Below are positions 17,847 to 25,348 of a stretch of DNA of 64,000 nucleotides, one piece after another. Under the pieces are notes generated by a model. That model was not told where the DNA came from and did not search any database. It saw nothing but the letters and a program-made list of their open reading frames with translations. The translations under genes were made by a program, and so were the position numbers. How positions within the stretch are numbered: the stretch's first letter is position 1; each line of letters begins with the position of its first letter. The stretch comes from JACVRX01 sp963819885 (GTDB taxonomy: Bacteria; Actinomycetota; Actinomycetes; Jiangellales; Jiangellaceae), in assembly GCA_963819885.1 (NCBI GenBank), contig CAWFXV010000025.1, positions 45,551-109,550 on the forward strand, read 5' to 3'.

Positions 17847-18104
17847 TCATCGGTAGTGGTAACGGCACTGTGCAACTCGAATCTCGTCTTCGATGACCTT
17901 GTAGACGAGGCGGTGCTCATCGGTTATGCGTCGCGACCAGTAACCCTGGAACCCGTGCTTCAGCGGTTCGGGCTTGCCGATGCCTTCATTCCCGTTGCGG
18001 GCGATGTCCTGAATCAGCGCGTTGACCCGCCTGAGCAGCTTGCGGTCCTGGGTCTGCCACCAGATGTAGTCGGCCCAGGCTCTCTCGTCCCAGACGAGTT
18101 TCAC
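17847..18104 (-). CDS. YoeB/Txe-family toxin (mRNA interferase)
   Basis: An 85-residue RelE-superfamily toxin of YoeB size, which in known cases binds the ribosome and cleaves mRNA. MKLVWDERAWADYIWWQTQDRKLLRRVNALIQDI, GKPEPLKHGFQGYWSRRITDEHRLVYKV and the terminal QCRYHYR include the conserved basic and His/Tyr residues of the active site. It overlaps the antitoxin stop by four bases (ATGA). Confidence 0.93.
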   Translation of the reverse strand: MKLVWDERAWADYIWWQTQDRKLLRRVNALIQDIARNGNEGIGKPEPLKHGFQGYWSRRITDEHRLVYKVIEDEIRVAQCRYHYR

Positions 18105-18352
18105 TCCACCAGGTCGTGCACGACGCCGCCACCGCTCTCGAGGCGGTCGATGGCCGAGAGGAGCCGGCGGGCATTCTCCGGACTCCGCAGCAGGTAAGCC
18201 GTCTCCTTGAGCGATTGGTAGTCGTCGAGCGAAACGATCACCACGGGCTCATGCCCGGCGCGGGTGATTACGACCTCTTCCCTATCCTCGACCACAGCAG
18301 TCAGCGTCTCGGCGTAGCGGGCGCGCGACTCGGTGTATGTCATGGTCCGCAT
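18101..18352 (-). CDS. YefM-family antitoxin
   Basis: An 83-residue antitoxin for the YoeB toxin. MTYTESRARYAETLTAVVED and EEVVITRAGHEPVVIVSLDDYQSLKETAYLLRSP are classic YefM features, and the C-terminal LLSAIDRLESGG is the toxin-binding segment. The Shine-Dalgarno GGAGG lies five bases before the ATG at 18352, which decides the start. It precedes the toxin and is translationally coupled to it. Confidence 0.93.
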   Translation of the reverse strand: MRTMTYTESRARYAETLTAVVEDREEVVITRAGHEPVVIVSLDDYQSLKETAYLLRSPENARRLLSAIDRLESGGGVVHDLVE

Positions 18353-18374
18353 CACAACCTCCGGGCCTGTTTCC

Positions 18375-18406
18375 GTACAGGAAGTCGTACGTACAGCAAA
18401 TTGTAC
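18375..18406 (-). promoter_or_regulatory. GTAC-rich possible YefM operator
   Basis: The 50 bp upstream of yefM contain four GTAC tetramers (18375, 18387, 18391, 18403), including the palindrome CGTACGTACG. YefM operators are known to be built from short palindromes with a TGTACA-like core, so these are candidates. No -35/-10 pair is obvious. Confidence 0.4.
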
Positions 18407-18561
18407 GTCGAGAAGTCCCGGCCGACAAGTGGCCCGAATCGACGGCGGCGATACGACCGTCCTGCTCGTCGACAGCTTCGGCCGCCTGGCCTATGAGGAG
18501 CTGTGCCGTCCCCCGAGGCTTGGCTCCGTCGGCCATTCCGCCTGCTCGCGCCGACCGGCCG

Positions 18562-19948
18562 CTACTGGCGTGACCGATTAGGCCCCACGCGTTGGTGGTA
18601 TCGGGGTTGGTTGTTGCGGCGGGGTTGTCGGTCCGGGTCGATCCAGGCTGGGGGTATGAATTCGGGTCGCCCGTCCTCGGCGATCAGTGTACGTCCCAGC
18701 CATCGTGGTGGACGGCTCTGTGGTGGTGGTCGCAGAGCAGGACCAGGTTGGTCAGGTTGGTGGGTCCGCCGTCGGCCCAATGCACGATGTGATGCGCGGC
18801 ACACCAGGCGGCGGGTCGGGTGCAGCCGGGGAAGGCGCAGCCGCCGTCGCGGACGGCCAGGGCGGCCCACTGGGCCGGGGTGACGGTCCGCTTCGCCCGG
18901 CCGACGTCCAGCGGCATGCCGGCCGGGTCGGTGATGATCCGGGTGATATCGGCGTCGCAGCCCAGCCGCCGGGCGGTGGCGGCCGACATCGGCCCGCCGA
19001 AGGTGAGCACCGCGGGGTGTATTCCACGCTCGCCGGCTTCGGCGAGCAGGGTGTCCAGGTCCAGAATCACGCGTCATGTGCGGGCGGACCGTGTGCCCTT
19101 CGGGTAGGTTCCCGCCGTCGAGGGCGCGGCGGGCCAACTCGACCAGCGCATCAGCCCGCCGTTGGCCAGCGGAACGCCGATCCTTGCCGTTCTCCTCGGT
19201 GGCCGGCATCGGCGCGGCCAGCGGGTCCAGGGCGGCCCGGACGATCGCGGCGGATTCGGTGTCCAGCTGCCCGCGGATCCGGGTGGAGCCGTCACCCAGG
19301 TCATTCAAGTGCAGTTCGCGCCGGTCATAAGCCCGCTGCTCGCGCTCTTCCAAGGTGTCCGCATCCAGCAGATGCACCAGCGCCTTGCCCAGGCTGGCTA
19401 CCTCGGCCGGGTCGTACTGGCGGGCCCAACCCGCCAGCTCACGCTCGGCGGCCTGCACCTGCTCCGCATCCAGGCAGGTCGGCATGCGCGGCCATGGTGT
19501 TCGCTACCACCTTGGCGTGTTCGGCCGAGACCGCGCCCTCGGCCAGCGCCGCGGCGGTGGCCGGCATCGACCACGACCCACCCTGTCCCGTGGCAGGGTC
19601 GGCGGCCCAGTCGATCGGTTTCTCCGCGGGCGGGTCGCACCGGTTCGCCAGCTCCACCCGCGACCTGGCTTCGGCCGGCCGCAGCCGTAGACGGTGCCGC
19701 AGCCACGCGGTGGTGGATGGGGCGCCCAGGCGGCGGGCCAGATCCCGGGCGTCGGCCTCGCGGACCAGCCGCAAACCGAGTTCGGCCTGCCGGGCCGCCA
19801 GCGCCTCCAACCGGGTCAGCGCCTCAGCGAGATCGTCATCGGACAGCGCCCACACATCCCCGCCCACCGTGGCGTCCACCGCGGCGGCGATATCGCCCAG
19901 CGCGGCGGTCACCGGGTGACCGGTCTCGGTGAACGACTGAGTGGACAT
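18562..19948 (-). pseudogene. DUF222/HNH endonuclease (13E12-repeat type), three frameshifts
   Basis: The protein combines an N-terminal DUF222 domain with a C-terminal HNH nuclease. The N-terminal 160 residues (MSTQSFTETGHPVTAALG, LTRLEALAARQAELGLRLV, LRPAEARSRVELANRCDPP) are read in one frame from 19948. The middle (EVASLGKALVHLLDADTLEE, LVELARRALDGGNLPEGH) is in a second frame from about 19485. The nuclease core (CAFPGCTRPAAWCAAHHIVHW, LVLLCDHHHRAVHH) is in a third from about 19075. The tail TLIAEDGRPEFIPPAWID returns to the second frame. The zinc cysteines and the HH of the nuclease motif are intact. Copies of this family are often multiple in one genome; indel artefact and true decay are both possible. 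Confidence 0.82.
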
Positions 19949-20107
19949 ACCGCCAGAAGATAAGGAACCGGCCCCGACAAACAACGAGCCAAAGAAAGCC
20001 GCCGCCGAATCTGTGCACAAGCAGTCTCGAATACCGGAACTGTGGAAATCACCATTCTTGATCAACGGGAGATCACTGCCGCAATAACGACACCAAACCC
20101 CCGCAGA

Positions 20108-20290
20108 TCACATCAGCGCCTGCTGACTGCGCCGGAGATAGCTCCGCTCGGCCGCATTCAGCTGGTCGTACAGCTGCAAGATCTGCCACCAATCCGTGTC
20201 GGCCTTGGAGGCCGCAGCACTGTGCACGGCATTGATGGCCGGCTGGATCTGGTACGGGCCGAGCCTCGTTACGCCGCAGGCACCATCGAA
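20108..20290 (-). pseudogene. Remnant of an ECF sigma factor C-terminal domain (DUF6596 type)
   Basis: A fragment of about 60 residues reads RLGPYQIQPAINAVHSAAAS, then DTDWWQILQLYDQL, jumps to NAAERSYLRRSQQALM and stops. In full-length SigJ-independent ECF factors with this C-terminal domain, the stretch about QAAIAAVHA...ADTDWxxIxxLYDxL is normally followed by about 80 residues before NxAERxFLxRR. Here that interval is deleted. There is no sigma region 2 or 4 nearby. It is therefore a decayed remnant between the HNH gene and the oxidoreductase gene. Confidence 0.65.
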
Positions 20291-20359
20291 CGATCGCCTG
20301 CCCCCCGAATCGACCGACATGCTGCCCTGACTCGTCGAAATTCCCGCCGACGCCCAACC

Positions 20360-21169
20360 TCATGGAGCAGCGGCCAGCGCAACCGCGGTGAGTGCAGTCG
20401 CATCTCGCTCCGCGAGCACTCGAACAATGGGCAGGTCGAGCGCGGAGTGGTACGGCGCAAGACCGTCGATCACCTCGAACCGCGTCATCGCGGCAACTCC
20501 GACGCTTCCGACCGGCACATTCATCGCCTCGAAATGCTGGCGATGATTCTCGTTGATGTTGCGATAGCGGCTTTCCTCGTCGCGGAGCCGTTTCAACGAG
20601 CCTGGGCCAACGGCGACCCGGACGTATGACGCGACGACGGGCGCCACGCGTCCTGCGGCGTCGGCCCCGTCCCACACCCATTGGCGGGCCTGCGCCGCTT
20701 GCCGAGGCAGCATCCAGTTGAGCAGGACTCCGTCGGCGATCTCACCACCAAGCCGGCACAGACGTGGCCGCATGGCGGCGATGACGATGCGCGTCTGCTC
20801 CGGTAGGAGTTCACGCAATGCCGCGACGGCTCGCCGGATCGCGTCGATTGGCGACGTCATCTGGCCGGCTCCGATCCCAATCCAGAGCTTGCCTGGGTCG
20901 AGGTCCAGACGGTCGATCTCCGCCGCAATTCCCGACGGTTCATATCGATCCAGCGGAAGCACCCCGACACCGAGCTCGAGTTGCGGCGCAGCCGCAGCTA
21001 ACTGAACGATGGTCTCCAGCCCAGGAGCTGACGGCTCGTCGTTCGACCACAGCGAGTCGTACCCGAGTTGGGCACAGCGGATCGCGAGGTCGCGAACGAG
21101 CGAGGCGTCGAGACCTGCGCTGATGCCCAGCCCTCTGCGCCACGATCTCGATTCGTTCTCCGGCTCCAT
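20360..21169 (-). CDS. LLM-class (luciferase-like) flavin/F420-dependent oxidoreductase
   Basis: A 269-residue TIM-barrel oxidoreductase, somewhat shorter than the usual 300-340. RGLGISAGLDASLVRDLAIRC, LGYDSLWSNDEPSAPGLETI, LELGVGVLPLDRYEP, KLWIGIGAGQMTSPIDAIRR, LLPEQTRIVIAAMRPRLCRLGGEIADGVLLNWMLP are recognisable LLM segments. The substrate is unknown. The ATG at 21169 begins the conserved region; the roughly 60 codons upstream in frame are arginine-rich and unlike the family. The gene stands alone on the minus strand. Confidence 0.8.
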   Translation of the reverse strand: MEPENESRSWRRGLGISAGLDASLVRDLAIRCAQLGYDSLWSNDEPSAPGLETIVQLAAAAPQLELGVGVLPLDRYEPSGIAAEIDRLDLDPGKLWIGIGAGQMTSPIDAIRRAVAALRELLPEQTRIVIAAMRPRLCRLGGEIADGVLLNWMLPRQAAQARQWVWDGADAAGRVAPVVASYVRVAVGPGSLKRLRDEESRYRNINENHRQHFEAMNVPVGSVGVAAMTRFEVIDGLAPYHSALDLPIVRVLAERDATALTAVALAAAP

Positions 21170-21420
21170 CAGGTGATCCTCGCTGGTTCGGATCAGGGAC
21201 AAAAGCTCCCGGCCGAGATGGCGACGACTGTGCCCGTGTCTGCAGTCCCTTCCACGACCACAACGAGTGGTTGCGCATCGTCGGCCGCGATCTCGAACTG
21301 CATGAGCTCCTGCTCCGCGGGCCTGTGTGACCGTCCTGGTGCTCGGCGCCGGCATCGCCGGCCCCCCATCGCCTGCAGAAAGTGGCGGCGGTCAGCCCTC
21401 CCGGTCTGGCATCGGTCATG

Positions 21421-21888
21421 TCACTGTTCCAGGAACACCGTGCCTGCTTCGACGACGATCGGCAGCTCAGTCAGTGGTCGTGGTGGTGGCCCGCTGACGA
21501 CGCTGCCCTCTGCGTCGTACGCACCGCCATGGCAAGGGCACTGGAAGCGGCGGCTGCCGGCATGCCAGGCGACCACACAACTCGCGTGCGTGCAGGTTGC
21601 CGACATTGCCCGGACCGAGTCGCCGGTACGAGTGAGGTACGCGGGTTCACCAACAGCCGCGGACACGTCGAGCGCTCCGCCGTCGGGGATCGTGTCGACC
21701 GCGGCCAGTTCCCGCGGCGACGACTCCGAAGTCGTCGGAGCCGACGAGGGCGTTTCTTCCTCCGCCGTCGGGCCGTCCGGCTGGTCCTCCGAGTCGAGGG
21801 CGCCCGCCCAGATCGCCGATGCCAGGGCACCACCAGCACCGAATCCGACCGTGACCAGTAGAGCATCACGACGGGTGATGTCGGGCAC
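21421..21888 (-). CDS. Exported Rieske [2Fe-2S] protein
   Basis: A 155-residue protein with a twin-arginine-like signal (ITRRDALLVTVGFGAGGALAS), a flexible acidic linker, and a C-terminal Rieske domain. The cluster ligands are complete: CTHASC (about residue 98) and CPCHGGAYD (about 118), with the proline-rich SGPPPRPL following. It therefore binds a 2Fe-2S cluster outside the membrane. It is smaller than a cytochrome bc1 Rieske subunit and has no bc1 partner here. A ferredoxin-like electron carrier role is likely but unproven. Confidence 0.9.
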   Translation of the reverse strand: MPDITRRDALLVTVGFGAGGALASAIWAGALDSEDQPDGPTAEEETPSSAPTTSESSPRELAAVDTIPDGGALDVSAAVGEPAYLTRTGDSVRAMSATCTHASCVVAWHAGSRRFQCPCHGGAYDAEGSVVSGPPPRPLTELPIVVEAGTVFLEQ

Positions 21889-22064
21889 GGGTGCACCTCG
21901 GGTCTGGCGAGTCCGGCGCTGGTGGATCGTGCCTACTACGCACCGCGGGCGCGAGAGGTTCCGTCTTCGGCATCACGGTGTGGCCACGTTTCTCCCGTGG
22001 CGATGCTGACGCCGCCGGCACTGTCCCTACCATCGGTGGAACCGATCAGCACGTGCCGACGTAG

Positions 22065-22667
22065 GTGAGTGAGGCGCCGGTGGCCGAAGCAGCGGCGACC
22101 GACGCCGCGCTCATCGAGGCAGCGCGAAACGGTGACGTGGCGAGTTATGGGCAGTTGGTCGAGCGCTACCAGGCAGTCGCCCACCGGACCGCGTTCGCGC
22201 TGGGCGCCGGGGACGACACCGCCGACGTGGTGCAAGAGGCGTTCGTGAAGGCATACCTTGCACTGGGTCGATTCCGCGTGACGGAGCCGTTTCGGCCGTG
22301 GCTTCTCAAGATCGTCGTCAACGAGGCGCGTAACCGGTGGCGCTGGTACGCCAGGCATCGCACGGTGCCCCTTCCGTTGGTCGGGGAAGAGCCGTCCTCA
22401 CCGGCTCGGACGCCAGAGCAGGTTGCCGAGGAGCACGAGACGATCCGCTCGCTCCGAGATGCGTTGGTCGATCTGCCGCGACATCAGCGCGACGTGATCA
22501 CCTGCCGCTACCTGCTGGATCTGACCGAGACCGAGACCGCGCAGGTGCTCCGGATTCCGAGGGGCACGGTCAAGTCACGGCTTTCCAGGGGCTTGGCCGC
22601 CCTCCAAGCCGTGCTCGGGCCGACGATCGAGCCCGAGATCATGAAAGCGGAGCGACGCGGTGTCTGA
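22065..22667 (+). CDS. ECF sigma factor (SigE/RpoE-like)
   Basis: A 200-residue extracytoplasmic-function sigma factor with region 2 (YGQLVERYQAVAHRTAFALG, DVVQEAFVKAYLALGRFR, RPWLLKIVVNEARNRWR) and region 4 (LPRHQRDVITCRYLLDLTETETAQVLRIPRGTVKSRLSRGLAALQ). It is followed directly by a membrane protein whose start overlaps its end by eight bases, the usual arrangement for sigma and anti-sigma factor. The GTG at 22065 is taken, but the GTG at 22080, five bases after GTGAGG, is an equally good start. Confidence 0.93.
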   Translation: MSEAPVAEAAATDAALIEAARNGDVASYGQLVERYQAVAHRTAFALGAGDDTADVVQEAFVKAYLALGRFRVTEPFRPWLLKIVVNEARNRWRWYARHRTVPLPLVGEEPSSPARTPEQVAEEHETIRSLRDALVDLPRHQRDVITCRYLLDLTETETAQVLRIPRGTVKSRLSRGLAALQAVLGPTIEPEIMKAERRGV

Positions 22668-23491
22668 CGAACACAGGGACGTCATCGGCCAGCCTCGAGA
22701 TCTCGAGGCGGAGTTCCGTCGGCTTTCCCAACAGCTCGACGTGCCTGCGTCGCCGGACTATGCCAGCCGCGTGCGGGAGCACCTCGAGTCGGGCAAGGTG
22801 ATGACCCGGCCGACTGGGTGGCGGCGACGTTTCGGCCTCACCAGGCCGTTACGCCGGCTCGCGGCGGCAACGATCGTCGTGATCTTGGCGATTGCGGCCG
22901 TTGCTCAGCGTGCCGGCAACGCGCGATGCCGTCGCCGACCTGTTCGGCTTTGCCGGCGTGAATGTACGGACCGTTCCCAGCGCCGCTCCCAGCCCTCGGC
23001 CGACGGTGGACGCCGCCCTCGATCTCGGCGAACCCGTGACACTCGATGAAGCCAACCAGCGGGTGTCCTTTCCGGTGGTGCTGCCACGTGCGCCGGGCCT
23101 GGGAGAACCGGACGCGATCTACGTCAAGGGTGAACGCGGCTTGGAGTCGGTCAGCGTCGTCTACCGGCCCACCGTCGGATTCCCGGCAGCCGTCGACACG
23201 ACGGTCGGGCTGCTCGTCAGCCAATACGCCGGCACCGCCACGCCATACTTCGACAAGCTCATCGATGCCGGCGAGCCGGTGACCCAAGTCACCGTGGACG
23301 GTCGTTGGCCCGGCCTCTATTTCACCTCCCCTCACCAGATTCTGGTGCGTGGCCCCGACGGCGTTGTCCATGAGGACCGGCCACGATTGGCGGCACCAAC
23401 GCTGGTGTGGGTACGCGACGGCGTGACCTACCGGCTGGAGGCGGCTGTCGATTTGGAGCAGGCACTCGCGGTCGCGGGGTCAATCCAGTGA
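22660..23491 (+). CDS. Membrane protein, probable anti-sigma partner, one frameshift
   Basis: The first part (residues 1-85) has a cytoplasmic N-terminus LEAEFRRLSQQLDVPASPDYASRVREHLE and one transmembrane helix (AATIVVILAIAAVAQ). Near 22910 the reading frame changes by one base, after which VPATRDAVADLFGFAGVNVR, LDEANQRVSFPVVLPRAPGL, YVKGERGLESVSVVYRP and YFDKLIDAGEPVTQVTVDGR continue to 23491. The extracytoplasmic part resembles the sensor domain found downstream of ECF factors. No zinc-binding anti-sigma HxxxCxxC motif is visible. The frame change may be a sequencing indel. Confidence 0.75.
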
Positions 23492-23558
23492 GCTCAGTGC
23501 CACGCTTCGGGCAACGATGCCCGAGCCTGAAAATGACCACGTTCACCATGGCTGTCGA

Positions 23559-23590
23559 TACAGCACCAGGCTTGTAAGCCTGGTGCTGTA
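23559..23590 (+). terminator. Perfect hairpin, probable terminator
   Basis: Two 15-bp perfectly complementary arms (TACAGCACCAGGCTT and AAGCCTGGTGCTGTA) are separated by only two bases. A partial third copy, ACAAGCCTGGTGGTG, follows at 23595. The structure lies between the sigma/anti-sigma unit and the next plus-strand gene and has no U-run. The very short loop means it could also extrude as a cruciform. Confidence 0.7.
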
Positions 23591-23644
23591 CCCACAAGCC
23601 TGGTGGTGAACGGCGGGACAACGTCACGGAGGGTTGCTTTGGTC

Positions 23645-24070
23645 ATGGATAAGACCCAATCCGAACCCAGCCTGGTGACCGAAGACCGCCTGCTTGGCGT
23701 CTTGCGTGAGCTAGCACAGCGGGAACCACTGTTCCATCGCCGCGAACTCGTCAACAGTCGTGCGGACTTCGAGCGCGAGACAGCCGACGACTTCTGGGAG
23801 ACGGGAGCTTCCGGCCGTCGGTATAGCCGCGAGTACGTCTGGACGATCCTGAAGGAACGCTACGAGAGCAGCGATCAAGACGAGTTCGAGGTCGAACGGT
23901 GGGAGATGCGCGATTTCCACGTATGGGAGGTCGCACCGAAGACCTACTTGTTGACCTACACGCTGTGGGGTCAGGGCGACAGGCTGACCCGGCGGTTGAC
24001 CGTGTGGCAGGGAAGCGCCGACGAGGGCTGGAAGACCCTGTACCACCAGGGCACCGTGGTCGACGCATGA
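23645..24070 (+). CDS. Conserved hypothetical protein, NTF2-like/DUF4440 fold suspected
   Basis: A 141-residue cytoplasmic protein: LLGVLRELAQREPLFHRREL, DDFWETGASGRRYSREYVW, VWEVAPKTYLLTYTLWGQGDRLTRRLTVWQ and WKTLYHQGTVV. The mixed helix-then-sheet pattern, with the closing line on LTVWQ and a small-domain length, resembles DUF4440/SnoaL-like proteins. The function is unknown. The ATG at 23645 is used; a TTG two codons earlier is closer to the GGAGGG site. Its stop overlaps an ATG of the following synthetase frame. Confidence 0.7.
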   Translation: MDKTQSEPSLVTEDRLLGVLRELAQREPLFHRRELVNSRADFERETADDFWETGASGRRYSREYVWTILKERYESSDQDEFEVERWEMRDFHVWEVAPKTYLLTYTLWGQGDRLTRRLTVWQGSADEGWKTLYHQGTVVDA

Positions 24071-24093
24071 GCGGTCGCGCTGAGAGGATCCCG

Positions 24094-25317
24094 ATGCGAG
24101 TCCTTTCGACGGAGCTGCCGGCGCACGTCGGCGAACACGTCGCGCTGGCCGGATGGGTGCACGCCAAGCGAGATCTCGGCGCCTTGTCGTTCGTCGTCCT
24201 GCGCGACCGCGCCGGTTTGTCGCAAGTAGTCCTTTCCGAATCGCTCGAGCTCGTGCCCGAGACGGTGGTGGAGGTGGAGGGGGAGGCAGTCGCAGCAGCG
24301 CAGGCGCCCGGCGGGGTCGAGGTTCGCGAGCCGACCTTCCGTATCCTGTCCCAGCCTGCGGAGCCGCCGCCCGTCGAGTTGCGCCGCCCGACGCTAACGG
24401 CGACGCTCCCCACGATTCTCGATTTTGCGCCGTTGACACTCCGCCATCCGAAACAGCGGGCACAGTTCGAACTCGCGGCGGCATCGCTGCACGGGTTCCG
24501 CGCCGCGCTCGATCAGCTCGGGTTCACCGAGATCTCGACACCGAAGATCGTCGCCGCCGCGACCGAAAGCGGCGCCAACGTCTTCGGTCTCGACTACTTC
24601 GGCAGGCGCGCATACCTCGCGCAAAGTCCGCAGCTCTACAAACAGATCCTGGTCGGCGTCTTCGAACGCGTCTACGAAACTGGGCCGGTCTTTCGGGCCG
24701 AACCGCACGACACCGCACGACATCTGGCCGAATACACCTCACTCGACGCCGAGCTCGGCTTCATCAACGATCACTTCGACGTGATGTCGGTCGTACGTGC
24801 GGTCATCGCTGGGATGGTAGAGGCGATCCGGGAGCGGGCGAGGCCGGCTGTCGAGTTTCTCGAGCTCGAGTTACCCGACGTCCCGGCCGAAATTCCGTGG
24901 GTGCATTTCGCCGACACCGGAGTCAGCGACGTCGATCTCGCACCCGCGGACGAGCGGCGGCTCGGTGAGGAGCGCGGCGAACTCGTTTTCGTCACCGGCT
25001 ATCCGATGGCGAAGCGACCGTTCTACACCCATCCCGAGCCGGGTCGGCCGGAGTACTCGAATTCATTCGACCTACTGTTCCGAGGGCTGGAAATCGTCAC
25101 GGGTGGGCAACGACTACACCGGTACGAGGACTACGTGGCGGCTCTCGCCGGTGATACTGCGCCGTTCGAGGGATATCTCCAGGCCTTCAAGTACGGCATG
25201 CCACCGCACGGCGGTTTCGCGCTCGGATTGGAGCGCTGGGTTGCCCGACTGGTCGGTGCTCGCAACATCCGCGAGACGACGCTGTTTCCGCGCGATCTGA
25301 ACCGCCTCACGCCGTAG
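24094..25317 (+). CDS. Archaeal-type (non-discriminating) aspartyl-tRNA synthetase, AspS2-like
   Basis: A 407-residue class II synthetase that attaches aspartate to tRNA. The N-terminal OB-fold is VALAGWVHAKRDLGALSFVVLRDRAGLSQVVL. The catalytic part has FTEISTPKIVAAATESGANVF, the LYKQILVGVFERVYETGPVFRAE segment of motif 2 with DTARHLAEYTSLDAELGF, and motif 3 GGFALGLERWVARLVGARNIRETTLFPRD. The length and the absence of the roughly 150-residue bacterial insertion place it with archaeal/eukaryotic-type AspRS, not the 590-residue bacterial AspS. The ATG at 24094, after GAGAGGATCCCG, is preferred; the ATG at 24067 overlaps the upstream gene. Confidence 0.85.
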   Translation: MRVLSTELPAHVGEHVALAGWVHAKRDLGALSFVVLRDRAGLSQVVLSESLELVPETVVEVEGEAVAAAQAPGGVEVREPTFRILSQPAEPPPVELRRPTLTATLPTILDFAPLTLRHPKQRAQFELAAASLHGFRAALDQLGFTEISTPKIVAAATESGANVFGLDYFGRRAYLAQSPQLYKQILVGVFERVYETGPVFRAEPHDTARHLAEYTSLDAELGFINDHFDVMSVVRAVIAGMVEAIRERARPAVEFLELELPDVPAEIPWVHFADTGVSDVDLAPADERRLGEERGELVFVTGYPMAKRPFYTHPEPGRPEYSNSFDLLFRGLEIVTGGQRLHRYEDYVAALAGDTAPFEGYLQAFKYGMPPHGGFALGLERWVARLVGARNIRETTLFPRDLNRLTP

Positions 25318-25348
25318 CGGGCACCCATCTTTGGCCGCCGGGCTGTAC

